Part shown: positions 23,109-30,442 of the stretch, piece after piece
How the letters are laid out: each line of letters begins with the position of its first letter
Position numbering within the stretch: the stretch's first letter is position 1
NCBI GenBank assembly: GCA_038884575.1
Contig: JAWABQ010000010.1
Span: 1-36,940, forward strand
Source of the DNA: JAWAAW01 sp038884575
Lineage (GTDB): Archaea; Nanobdellota; Nanobdellia; Woesearchaeales; ARS49
Direction of reading: 5' to 3'
Length of the DNA stretch: 36,940 nucleotides
The notes under the pieces: model-generated
Told to the model about the DNA's origin: nothing
Seen by the model: only the letters and a program-made list of their open reading frames with translations
Databases searched by the model: none
Position numbers and translations under genes: made by a program

Positions 23109-23588
23109 TCATTCGCAGAAAAGAATAAAGTCCTTTGGGTCTTCAAGCATTTCCCTGACTTTGAAAGTCTTGCTGACAAGCTTCAGCAGGTTGTCAAACT
23201 CCTTTGCGCGCTTCAGTATGCTTATTGCGAATTTTCCTGTGCAGACACGCTTCATTTCCAGCAGTGCCCTTTGGGGGTCTGTGAAGTTGTGCAGCGCTGT
23301 CAGGCAGATTACTATGTCAAACGCATTGTCGCTGAAAGGAAGGTCTTCTGCAGTGCCCTGCACAACAGGCATCCTTGCCTTTGCCTGCTCAAGGAGCTCA
23401 AAAGCAGGGTCAATGCCGAACTTCTGGCATCTGAACAGCAAAGAGCTCAGTCCTGTGCCGCAGCCCACGTCAAGCACTTTGTCTGTTTTTTGGTATTGCA
23501 CGCGCTCAAGCACAACCTTGAGCTTTCCCAGCTGCTCTTCCTTGTGCAGTTCCTCATATCCTTGTGCAATCTGCGCGTAATAATGCAT
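23109..23588 (-). CDS. Class I SAM-dependent methyltransferase
   Basis: This 159-aa protein has the Rossmann methyltransferase motifs: motif I VLDVGCGTGLSS, motif II around FGIDPAFELLEQA, a GTAEDLPFSDNAFDIVIC motif III/IV with the acidic pair, and TALHNFTDPQRALLEMKRV. It resembles the UbiE/Methyltransf_11 group. The C-terminal half is short (about 60 residues), so substrate recognition is minimal and the substrate unknown. ATG 23588 lies about 26 nt after a TATA-like ATTTATAAA on the minus strand, in a region shared with the divergent gene at 23642. Confidence 0.82.
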   Translation of the reverse strand: MHYYAQIAQGYEELHKEEQLGKLKVVLERVQYQKTDKVLDVGCGTGLSSLLFRCQKFGIDPAFELLEQAKARMPVVQGTAEDLPFSDNAFDIVICLTALHNFTDPQRALLEMKRVCTGKFAISILKRAKEFDNLLKLVSKTFKVREMLEDPKDFILFCE

Positions 23589-23641
23589 GCAGGGGTAAAA
23601 ATGCCGCCGGATTTATAAAAACCTGCCCTTTCCACCCGGCG

Positions 23642-23980
23642 ATGCTGAATTCAATAATATCACACAGGGCGGCAGTGCCGGAAGACGGCAGGATTTATGT
23701 CCCTGAATGCATATGGCCGTTTCTAAAGTCAACGCTTTGCGCCCGCATTGAGAACAGGGCTGATGTTGGGGCGTGCGTTGCGTTTTATCTGAAAACGTAC
23801 GACGGAAAAGGCAAGGATGTTGCCTTTTCTGAAGGATACCTTTGCATCGGCCAAATGTGCTCAGAGGCAGGAATTTTCCCGCCATTGGTGTGGCGCGCAT
23901 CAACAAACCCGAAAGGCAGCCTTCTCGAGCTGTTGCTCCACCAGGACGACCATGGCGGCTGTTACAAGGCAATAAGGTGA
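23642..23980 (+). CDS. Divergent MraZ/AbrB-like protein, 112 aa
   Basis: The N-terminal part has DGRIYVPECIWPFL, which fits the GR-x-x-(I/V/L)P-x-x-(I/F) signature of SpoVT/AbrB and MraZ domains. Later GYLCIGQMCSEAGIFPPLVW aligns by eye with NRIQVGRLCRAARIENPLLF of the next gene: I/VG, (Q/R)(M/L)C, A-x-I and PL are shared. The two proteins are therefore probably diverged paralogues with two AbrB-like halves, expected to bind DNA as oligomers. ATG 23642 is about 28 nt after TATA-like GATTTATAAA (23609-23618); the frame is open upstream but that part is promoter. Confidence 0.55.
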   Translation: MLNSIISHRAAVPEDGRIYVPECIWPFLKSTLCARIENRADVGACVAFYLKTYDGKGKDVAFSEGYLCIGQMCSEAGIFPPLVWRASTNPKGSLLELLLHQDDHGGCYKAIR

Positions 23981-24013
23981 AGCTTTAAAAGAGCCATTTT
24001 TGTCCTTCTGAAC

Positions 24014-24454
24014 ATGATGCTTCCAGGAAGATACGCTGCAAAAATGGACCTGAAAGGAAGGGTGTTGTTGCCTGAATACTTCAGGAAAAGCTGGAATTCA
24101 CGCAGGGTCTTTGCCGCAACAGAGCTTTCTGAGTCAGGGCTGTATGTTGCGTGCTACCAGCGTTTGCCTGACAGGAATGAATACCTCGAATACATGCGCG
24201 CAAGGCATAACCCTGCCTCGGCGGAATTTGCAGAGCTTGAAATTGACAGGCAAAACCGCATCCAGGTCGGCAGATTGTGCAGGGCTGCAAGAATCGAGAA
24301 CCCGCTCCTTTTTGTCTCAACAGGAATGCCTGCATTTAACAGCACTTACTGCATTGAGCTCTGGAATGCAAATGATTTTGAGCGCGCAGAAAAACAACTG
24401 CAATCTGAGATTGGCAGCGCATTGAGCAGGGTTTACCACGTTCCACAGCAATAA
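24014..24454 (+). CDS. MraZ-like double AbrB/SpoVT-domain protein
   Basis: This 146-aa protein has the length and layout of MraZ. It opens with GRYAAKMDLKGRVLLPEYFR, very close to the MraZ consensus D-x-KGR-x-x-(L/I)P-x-x-FR, and a second half has IDRQNRIQVGRLCRAARI and a hydrophobic strand ending in YCIELWNANDFE, the typical (F/Y)-x-(I)E(L/I)W near the end of MraZ. MraZ is a DNA-binding regulator of division and cell-wall genes in bacteria, and is unusual in archaea, where no dcw cluster exists. Targets here are unknown. TATA-like GCTTTAAAAG (23982-23991) precedes the ATG by about 25 nt. It follows its probable paralogue by 33 nt. Confidence 0.68.
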   Translation: MMLPGRYAAKMDLKGRVLLPEYFRKSWNSRRVFAATELSESGLYVACYQRLPDRNEYLEYMRARHNPASAEFAELEIDRQNRIQVGRLCRAARIENPLLFVSTGMPAFNSTYCIELWNANDFERAEKQLQSEIGSALSRVYHVPQQ

Positions 24455-24491
24455 CGAAATCTTTTTAACCCCCTGTTTCCCGCACAAGCTT

Positions 24492-24899
24492 ATGGCGCTC
24501 AGAATGCCTGAATCAATGGACGAGTGCGTGTACTTCACAAGGCGCTCAAAGCCGCAGGTTGTTGCATGGGTATTCCGCGAAAAATGCCCGAAATGCAAGA
24601 AAGCGCTCATGGGCAAGCCAAAGGACGCCTCAGGAAAAGTTAAAATCAGGGCAAAGGAGTATGTCTGCCCTGAATGCAATTACACAATGGAAAAAGGCGC
24701 TTATGAGGACACCCTGACGGCAAACATCCAGTTCACGTGCCCCAAGTGCGGATTCTCAGGAGAGCACCAGATGCCGTTCAAGCGCAAAAAAATCAAGATA
24801 TTTGACGAGGAGGAAGGAAAGGAAATAATGGCTGATGCCCTGGTGTTCAACTGCCCCAAGTGCGGGCAAAAGATAGCGGTAACGAAGAAGATGAAGTGA
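24492..24899 (+). CDS. Multi-zinc-ribbon protein, 135 aa
   Basis: Four CxxC knuckles are present: CPKC (about residues 32-35), CPEC (59-62), CPKC (82-85) and CPKC (122-125), each followed by basic or Gly residues. They probably form two zinc ribbons separated by about 35 residues. A KKIKIFDEEEGKE strand-turn lies between the last two knuckles. Such proteins in archaea usually bind RNA, DNA or ribosomal components, but I cannot name this one. ATG 24492 is about 28 nt after TATA-like TCTTTTTAACC (24460-24470), so it is transcribed on its own. Confidence 0.65.
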   Translation: MALRMPESMDECVYFTRRSKPQVVAWVFREKCPKCKKALMGKPKDASGKVKIRAKEYVCPECNYTMEKGAYEDTLTANIQFTCPKCGFSGEHQMPFKRKKIKIFDEEEGKEIMADALVFNCPKCGQKIAVTKKMK

Positions 24900-24902
24900 G
24901 TT

Positions 24903-25109
24903 TTATTTTATTATGTACTCGGCGCCAATCTTTTTTGCAGCCTTGACCAGTTTCGGGATGTGGGTTCTTTCAAATGCCTCATTAACAAGGATTGAGTGGC
25001 TGCAAAGCCTCAGCCCCTCATGAGTCAGCCCCTGGCTCCTGTAAAATCCCCTGACACGGTTGTAGACGTAGTGCAGTGCGGGAACGTTCTTGAAAAACAT
25101 TTCTTTCAT
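24903..25109 (-). CDS. Hypothetical small basic protein, 68 aa
   Basis: This is a short basic protein (MKEMFFKNVPALHYVYNRV, later KLVKAAKKIGAEYIIK) with no recognised domain. It could be a small helical domain. A TATA-like TTTATAAATATG on the minus strand at about 25124-25135 gives leaderless spacing to ATG 25109. The stops of this gene and the zinc-ribbon gene are three nt apart. Confidence 0.5.
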   Translation of the reverse strand: MKEMFFKNVPALHYVYNRVRGFYRSQGLTHEGLRLCSHSILVNEAFERTHIPKLVKAAKKIGAEYIIK

Positions 25110-25150
25110 AACTACTAGTTAGTGGCGTCATATTTATAAAATTTCGGCTT

Positions 25151-25834
25151 TTAGATATAGTCCCAGACGTCAACATCATCGCCAGAATTCTTTCCAAGCG
25201 ATTCCTCAATGGCCTTGACGACAACATTTGCAACTTTATCTGCAGGAACCCCCCTGAAGCCTGTCATGGCTGTGGCAGTCGTGCCTGGATTAACAGCATA
25301 AGTCCTGATGTTGGGCGGCAGCTCCATAGCCAATGCCTGGGTGAATCCCCTCACCCCGAACTTTGTCGCGCAATAAGGAACAAGCGTTGCATGGCCTTTT
25401 TTCCCTGCACCGCTCGCAATATTGACGATTACCGCCTCATCCTGCCTTTCAAGCACAGGAAGCACAGCAAGAGTCATTTTCATAAGCCCTGTGAGGTTCA
25501 CTTCAACCTGTGCTTCGATGTCCTTTGGCTTCTGCTTCCTGAAATATTCCCATTTTATCACTCCTGCATTGTTGTCAAGCACGTCAATCCTGCCAAACTT
25601 TTTGAGGACAGCCCTGACCGCCTTGCTGATTGAGCTTTCCTTTGAAATATCCAGCCGGACAAGCATTGCATCAGAATGCTTTTTGCACTCATTCAGGACA
25701 TTTTCACCGTCCTTTTTGCCTGCAAGATAAGTCACAACAACCTTTGCACCCTTTTTCGCACAGAGGATCGCTGTCTCCTTGCCAATGCCTGAGCTTGAGC
25801 CCGTAATAAGCACAACCTTGTTTTTCAGCTGCAT
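25151..25834 (-). CDS. Short-chain dehydrogenase/reductase (SDR)
   Basis: This 227-aa protein is a classical SDR of usual length. It has TGSSSGIG at 11-18 for cofactor binding, LDIS at 61-64, NNAG at 88-91, catalytic Ser141, Tyr154 and Lys158 (YCATK), and the PGTTATAMT loop after the active site. It oxidises or reduces an alcohol/ketone or acyl group with NAD(P)H; the substrate is unknown. The start is ATG 25834, about 26 nt after a minus-strand TATA-like ATTTATACT. A longer frame to 26005 would run through the palindromic control region and into metG. Confidence 0.85.
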   Translation of the reverse strand: MQLKNKVVLITGSSSGIGKETAILCAKKGAKVVVTYLAGKKDGENVLNECKKHSDAMLVRLDISKESSISKAVRAVLKKFGRIDVLDNNAGVIKWEYFRKQKPKDIEAQVEVNLTGLMKMTLAVLPVLERQDEAVIVNIASGAGKKGHATLVPYCATKFGVRGFTQALAMELPPNIRTYAVNPGTTATAMTGFRGVPADKVANVVVKAIEESLGKNSGDDVDVWDYI

Positions 25835-25992
25835 GAACAGGCTGTTAAAGTGCGAGTATAAATGCTTTATTGCGAGGCAATCTGTCAAGAACCGCCAGTA
25901 AAGACAGGATTTGTGGCGGTTCTTGAGCATGCTCGCGATTTCATCGACGGAAATCGCGACATTTATATACTCGCCCAAAACGCTTTCTAAGT
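25835..25992. promoter_or_regulatory. Divergent SDR/metG control region with three palindromes
   Basis: Two outward promoters share the motif ATTTATA(TA)CTCGC: minus strand near 25855-25863 for the SDR and plus strand TTTATATACTCGC at 25962-25974 for metG. Between them lie a 12-bp inverted repeat CAAGAACCGCCA (25886-25897) / TGGCGGTTCTTG (25914-25925) with a 16-nt loop, a perfect ten-nt palindrome GAGCATGCTC (25925-25934), and a ten-bp stem TCGCGATTTC (25933-25942) / GAAATCGCGA (25950-25959) with a seven-nt loop. They lie upstream of both TATA boxes, so they probably act as DNA sites (operators) and not as RNA leaders. Confidence 0.6.
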
Positions 25993-27999
25993 ATGGCAAA
26001 GCCAACGTTTTACATCACAACGGCTATTGATTACGCAAATGCAAAGCCGCACATAGGACATGCTTATGAGAAAATAATAGCTGATGCCCTAGCAAGATGG
26101 CACAAGCAGCTTGGAGAGGATGTTTATTTCCTGACAGGAACTGACGAGCACGGAAGCAAGGTTGAAAAAACAGCACTTGCACAGGGAAAAAAGCCAAAGC
26201 AGTTTGTTGACGAAATAGTTGTTTACTTCCAGGAGCTGCTCAAGAAACTTAACATTTCAAACAATTACTTCATCAGGACAAGCTCATCAAAACACAAAAA
26301 AATCTGCCAAAGCATTTTCCAAAAAGTCCTTGACAAGGGATTGATTTACAAGGGGCAATATGAAGGGCTGTATTGTTCTGGTTGCGAGGCGTTCTATACA
26401 GAAAAAGACCTCGTGAACGGAGTCTGCCCTGTACACCAGAAAGCGCCTGACAAAATCAGCGAAGAATCATACTTTTTCAAACTGTTGCAGTTCCAGGACT
26501 TTCTGCTAAAGCACTTTGAAGCCCATCCCGAATTCCTGTTGCCTGACTTTCGGAGGAACGAAATAGTCAACAGGCTCAAGGAAGGATTGAAGGACCTGAG
26601 CGTCAGCAGGAAAACAATAAAGTGGGGAATCCCGCTGCCGAATGACAAGTCGCACGTGATTTATGTCTGGTTTGACGCGCTCCTGAACTACATAACTGCT
26701 CTTGGCTATCCTGATGGAAAAAAATTCAGGAAATACTGGCCTGCAAATGTCCACATAATTGGCAAGGACATTGCATGGTTCCACACAATAATCTGGCCGG
26801 CAATACTTCAGGCAGCCGGAATTCCGTTGCCAAAAACAGTTCACACACACGGCTGGGTAAAGATTGGCGGAGAAAAAATGTCAAAAAGCCTCGGCACAAT
26901 CATTGACCCTGTTGCGCTTGCCGACAAGTACGGAGCAGATGCACTCAGGCTGTTCCTCCTGCGCGAAATACCTGCAGGAAATGACGGAGATTTCAGCGAG
27001 GAGGCACTAATCAGCCGCGCAAACGCAGACCTTGGTGACACCCTTGGCAACCTCCTGCAACGGACATCAGTGCTCGTACACAAAAACTTCGCAGGACAAA
27101 TACCAAAGCCGGCAAGGTTCACAAAAGAAGACAAGGAGCTCATAGCGCACGCAGACAAAATCCTTGCAGAAGCCAATGCTTTGATGCAAAAGTTTGAATG
27201 GCACAGGGCGGTTGAAACAGTCTGGACATTCCTCCACGCCTGCAACAAGTACGTCAATGACCAGGCGCCATGGCAGATACAAGACCAGCAAAGGCTTGCA
27301 ACAGTTTTGTATGTCGTGGTTGAATGTTTGCGCCTTGCGAGCATACTCACGTGGCCGTTCATTCCTGCAACAGCTGAAAAAATATCAGCACAGCTCGGGC
27401 AAAAGTTGGGCAACTTCAAAAAAGCAAAGTTCAAGCGCTCAACAAAAGGCACTCTTTTGCAGCCGGAAATTCTTTTCAAGAAAATAGAGGTGCATGATGT
27501 TGCCTGCAAGCCAGAAGAGCCTGCTGCAGAGCACGAGCCGTTCAGGAAACTGCAGCTCAAGGTCGCAAAAGTCGAGGATGCGCAGCCCCATCCTGACGCA
27601 GACAAGCTACTTGTGCTGAAAATAAGCCTTGGAACAGAGCAAAGGCAGTTAGTTGCGGGAATAAAAGCACACTACCAGCCAGAACAACTCAAAGGAAAAA
27701 ACATTGTTGTCCTCACAAACCTCAAGCCAGCAGTCCTGAGAGGAATTGAAAGCAAGGGAATGCTATTAGCAGCACAGCTCGGCAATGAAGTAAAACTTCT
27801 TGAGGCGCCAAATTCGCAGCCAGGAAGTGATGTCTTTGTTGAAGGCATCCCCTGCGAGCACGATGAAATTACAATAGATGACTTCGCAAAGGTCAAAATC
27901 ACAACCAAGTCCTGCAAGGCAGTCTACAAAGACAAGCCATTAAAGACAAGCAAGGAAGAAATCTCAGTGCAGATAGGGGACAATGCAACAGTAAGGTAG
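25993..27999 (+). CDS. metG: Methionyl-tRNA synthetase with C-terminal tRNA-binding domain
   Basis: This 668-aa enzyme charges tRNA-Met. The class I signature HIGH is at residues 20-23 and KMSKS at 295-299. A zinc knuckle CSGC...CPVH lies near 127-148. The anticodon-binding helical domain follows (about 360-510). A fused OB-fold tRNA-binding domain (about 545-645; FRKLQLKVAKVEDAQPHPDADKL and LKPAVLRGIESKGM) resembles EMAP-II/Trbp111. The N-terminal blocks (FYITTAIDYANAKPHIGHAYE, FLTGTDEHGSKVEK) are of the bacterial MetG type; archaeal enzymes usually read LPYANG near HIGH. This suggests ancient transfer. The stop is TAG. Start: TATA-like TTTATATAC lies 24-30 nt upstream of the ATG. Confidence 0.95.
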   Translation: MAKPTFYITTAIDYANAKPHIGHAYEKIIADALARWHKQLGEDVYFLTGTDEHGSKVEKTALAQGKKPKQFVDEIVVYFQELLKKLNISNNYFIRTSSSKHKKICQSIFQKVLDKGLIYKGQYEGLYCSGCEAFYTEKDLVNGVCPVHQKAPDKISEESYFFKLLQFQDFLLKHFEAHPEFLLPDFRRNEIVNRLKEGLKDLSVSRKTIKWGIPLPNDKSHVIYVWFDALLNYITALGYPDGKKFRKYWPANVHIIGKDIAWFHTIIWPAILQAAGIPLPKTVHTHGWVKIGGEKMSKSLGTIIDPVALADKYGADALRLFLLREIPAGNDGDFSEEALISRANADLGDTLGNLLQRTSVLVHKNFAGQIPKPARFTKEDKELIAHADKILAEANALMQKFEWHRAVETVWTFLHACNKYVNDQAPWQIQDQQRLATVLYVVVECLRLASILTWPFIPATAEKISAQLGQKLGNFKKAKFKRSTKGTLLQPEILFKKIEVHDVACKPEEPAAEHEPFRKLQLKVAKVEDAQPHPDADKLLVLKISLGTEQRQLVAGIKAHYQPEQLKGKNIVVLTNLKPAVLRGIESKGMLLAAQLGNEVKLLEAPNSQPGSDVFVEGIPCEHDEITIDDFAKVKITTKSCKAVYKDKPLKTSKEEISVQIGDNATVR

Positions 28000-28010
28000 A
28001 ACTGCCGGGC

Positions 28011-28346
28011 TTAATCAAACTGCTTATCTCTGATTTTTTCTCTTACTGCTGCAAAGACCTTCTTAACTTCTTCTGGATCGGCATAAATGCTGTGTTCTCT
28101 GCCGGAGTGTACTGCAAGGCGTAATTGAAAAAAGAGATGCGCACGCAATTCGCTAAGGGTTGCTTTTTCAAGATTTTTTTTCTTTTCCTTCATGAACCTG
28201 TCCAAGCATTTCATAAATTCGCTATTGTCATCTAGCGAGTAGTGTTTGTGGAACAAATTTACAAAATTAGCAATATCCAATATGTTGGCAAGATCATTTG
28301 GCAAATCCTTCTCTGTCAGTTCGTAATTTTCTTTAGCGTTTGACAT
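28011..28346 (-). CDS. Hypothetical protein, 111 aa
   Basis: This is an unrecognised helical protein, acidic at the N-terminus and Lys-rich in the middle (FMKEKKKNLEKATLSELRAHLFFQLRLAVHSG). It has no signal peptide, cysteine pair or membrane helix. The HSGREHSIYADPEEVKKVF stretch looks like a small conserved block. A TATA-like TTTTTATATAAAG on the minus strand at about 28363-28375 gives leaderless spacing to ATG 28346. It converges on metG. Confidence 0.55.
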   Translation of the reverse strand: MSNAKENYELTEKDLPNDLANILDIANFVNLFHKHYSLDDNSEFMKCLDRFMKEKKKNLEKATLSELRAHLFFQLRLAVHSGREHSIYADPEEVKKVFAAVREKIRDKQFD

Positions 28347-28446
28347 GTATTAGATAAATTCCTCTTTATATAAAAACTTTCGTCTAATCGAAACATTGAT
28401 GCCTTTTCAGAAAACTTTATGAGCAGAAGCAAAAATATCTCTAATT

Positions 28447-29001
28447 ATGAACACAACCTGTCTCTGCGCAGTGATTTTCCCATTCCTAATGCTTTTGCTG
28501 ATTGGAAACGCGCTTGTGTTTGATGAAACTGCATACAAACATCTTCTGAGACCTGGCGCTGTCAATGCAACAATGCAATTGCTTGATTATTTTCAGGGCA
28601 AAGCAGAAATTCCTGGCATTTTTGACAAGAATGAACAATCACATCTTGCTGATGTTAAGCAGGTAATTTCATTATTGCGCTGGATTTCTTTTGCTTTGCT
28701 CGCAATTTTTCTTGTTTTAATGGCAAAGGCAGATACAGGGCTTGTTTTCAGAAGAGGATTTTTGCTGTTTATTTTGCTCGCAATATTATGCGCCTTTATT
28801 CCTTTTGATGTAGTATTCACTCTGTTCCATAAAGTCTTCTTCCCGCAGGGCAACTGGATGTTTCCAGAAGGAAGTATGCTGATTATCCTTTATCCAGAGA
28901 CATTTTTCCAGGCATTCTTCCTGTACATTGTCTCTCTCACAACTGTATTCTCGGCAGTATTTGCGGTATACGGATATATATTGCAGAAGCAAAAAGCTTA
29001 A
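28447..29001 (+). CDS. DUF1461 (TIGR01906)-like integral membrane protein
   Basis: This 184-aa protein has four transmembrane helices at about residues 5-25, 76-94, 103-122 and 155-176. The extracytoplasmic loop between helices 3 and 4 holds FDVVFTLFHKVFFPQGNW followed by an LIILYPETFF motif. That Phe/His/Gly-Asn-Trp block is characteristic of the DUF1461/TIGR01906 family, whose function is unknown. An HLADVK motif before helix 2 also fits. The start appears leaderless. The gene stands alone, 58 nt before a lipoprotein gene that has its own TATA box. Confidence 0.72.
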   Translation: MNTTCLCAVIFPFLMLLLIGNALVFDETAYKHLLRPGAVNATMQLLDYFQGKAEIPGIFDKNEQSHLADVKQVISLLRWISFALLAIFLVLMAKADTGLVFRRGFLLFILLAILCAFIPFDVVFTLFHKVFFPQGNWMFPEGSMLIILYPETFFQAFFLYIVSLTTVFSAVFAVYGYILQKQKA

Positions 29002-29059
29002 ATATGATTTACCATTCCACAAAGGTAACAGAGATTTACTCTTAAAGGGGGAGTGAAAT

Positions 29060-30364
29060 ATGGCAAAAACAGGCTATTTGGCAATTGTTCTGGCAGTAAT
29101 TGCGGTTCTTGTGCTCAACGGATGCGCCCAACTGCTTCCGCCGGGATGGAATGCAACAGACTCGCCGACAGGCGCAGTAAGCGCAGAAGTGGAGGAAGTC
29201 GATGAGGATGTAAGCGTCATTGAGGAGGCTGACGAAGTGGTTGAAGAGCCGGTTATTGAGGAGGAACAGGCTCCTGCTAAAGCAGAAGCTCTGCCTGCGA
29301 CTGAAGCTCCCCCTGCACAAACAGCCCCTGCTGAAACACAGGCAGCAGCGCCTGAAGACGCAACCCTCCCAAGAAAGGTGGTTACAGAGGGCGACCTTGT
29401 GAGCTTCCCCAACCTTAAGGCAACAGACCCTGACGGGGACCCAATCACTTACACATTCACGCCGCCATTGGACGCAACAGGAAAATGGCAGACAAAGGTT
29501 GGCGATGCAGGCGATTATCGCGTGACAATAACAGCTTCTGACGGCAAGAACAGCATCAGCCAGGTGATCATAATACAGGTCAAGCCAAAGAACCTGCCGC
29601 CTGTGATACAGCTTGCTTCAAAAGAATTCAAGATAAAGGAGGGCGAGACTGTCACAATAAATGTTCAGGCCTCTGACCCGGATGGGGACAAAGTCACCAT
29701 AAGCTTCAGCGGATGGATGACTGGGCCTGCAAAAACAACAGGTTACACAGATGCAGGAACCCACGAGGTTGTGATTATTGCCTCTGACGGCAAGACAACA
29801 GTGCGTGATACGGTGCGTGTTATTGTAGAAAATGTCAACAGGCTGCCAGTAATGGGATCCATTGCTGACGTGACAGTCAAGGAAGGGGACAAGATAACGG
29901 TCAAGCCGACCGCAACAGACCCTGATGGCGACAAGCTGACATTCTCATTCGGCCCGCCATTAGGCCCTGACGGCACTTGGCAGACAACAAGCCATGATGT
30001 TGGCAAGTACATGGTAAATGTGACAGTAAGCGATGGAATAGACTCGGCAACCACAACATTCAGCATTACTGTGCAGTCGCTCAACAAGCCGCCAGTAATA
30101 CAGATGGCTGACACCATTACGGTTGACGAGAGCCAGACTGTTAAAATGGCGCCAATCATAACAGACCCAGAAGGCGATGAATTAACCATCACCTACTCGG
30201 GCTGGATGAAGTCAAACACGTACACCACAACGTATGAGGACTCAGGAAGCCACCTCGTCACAATAACTGTCAGCGACGGCATAAACACTGTGAAGAAGGA
30301 CGTGACTGTAGTGGTGAATGACGTGAACAGGCCGCCGACATTCGGCATGGGTGCGTTTGTATAA
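29060..30364 (+). CDS. Lipoprotein with four alternating cadherin/PKD-like repeats
   Basis: This 434-aa protein has a lipobox LNGC with Cys22, so it is anchored outside the membrane. Residues 30-105 are a Glu/Ala/Pro-rich linker. Four domains of about 80 residues follow, each with DP(D/E)GD, a calcium-site-like motif, and ending (A/V)SDG(K/I). They alternate: domains 1 and 3 share PPL-x4-G-x-WQT, while 2 and 4 share (F/Y)SGWM and a TT pair. This points to duplication of a two-domain unit. It is probably a surface adhesion or structural protein. It has a TATA-like GCTTAAATATG (28995-29005) and GGGGGAGTG before the ATG, so it is translated from a leader. Confidence 0.8.
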   Translation: MAKTGYLAIVLAVIAVLVLNGCAQLLPPGWNATDSPTGAVSAEVEEVDEDVSVIEEADEVVEEPVIEEEQAPAKAEALPATEAPPAQTAPAETQAAAPEDATLPRKVVTEGDLVSFPNLKATDPDGDPITYTFTPPLDATGKWQTKVGDAGDYRVTITASDGKNSISQVIIIQVKPKNLPPVIQLASKEFKIKEGETVTINVQASDPDGDKVTISFSGWMTGPAKTTGYTDAGTHEVVIIASDGKTTVRDTVRVIVENVNRLPVMGSIADVTVKEGDKITVKPTATDPDGDKLTFSFGPPLGPDGTWQTTSHDVGKYMVNVTVSDGIDSATTTFSITVQSLNKPPVIQMADTITVDESQTVKMAPIITDPEGDELTITYSGWMKSNTYTTTYEDSGSHLVTITVSDGINTVKKDVTVVVNDVNRPPTFGMGAFV

Positions 30365-30442
30365 ACGCGCCTGATTTTTTATTTTTTATTTATTGTTTCT
30401 ATCACAACTAATAATATATAGAGCGGTTTTATTGCTGCGGTT
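30365..30442 (+). promoter_or_regulatory. T-rich terminator and promoter between lipoprotein and Rad50-like gene
   Basis: T-tracts at about 30374-30396 after the lipoprotein stop look like an archaeal terminator. TATA-like TAATATATAG at 30411-30420 lies about 27 nt before ATG 30443. Confidence 0.4.

Noticed and set aside
25886..25959. T-box-like or other RNA leader controlling metG
   Set aside because: The palindromes lie upstream of the metG TATA box, so they should not be in the mRNA.
25835..26005. 57-residue N-terminal extension of the SDR
   Set aside because: It would overlap the metG start and consist of the palindromic promoter region. The canonical SDR start MQLKNK fits the promoter spacing.
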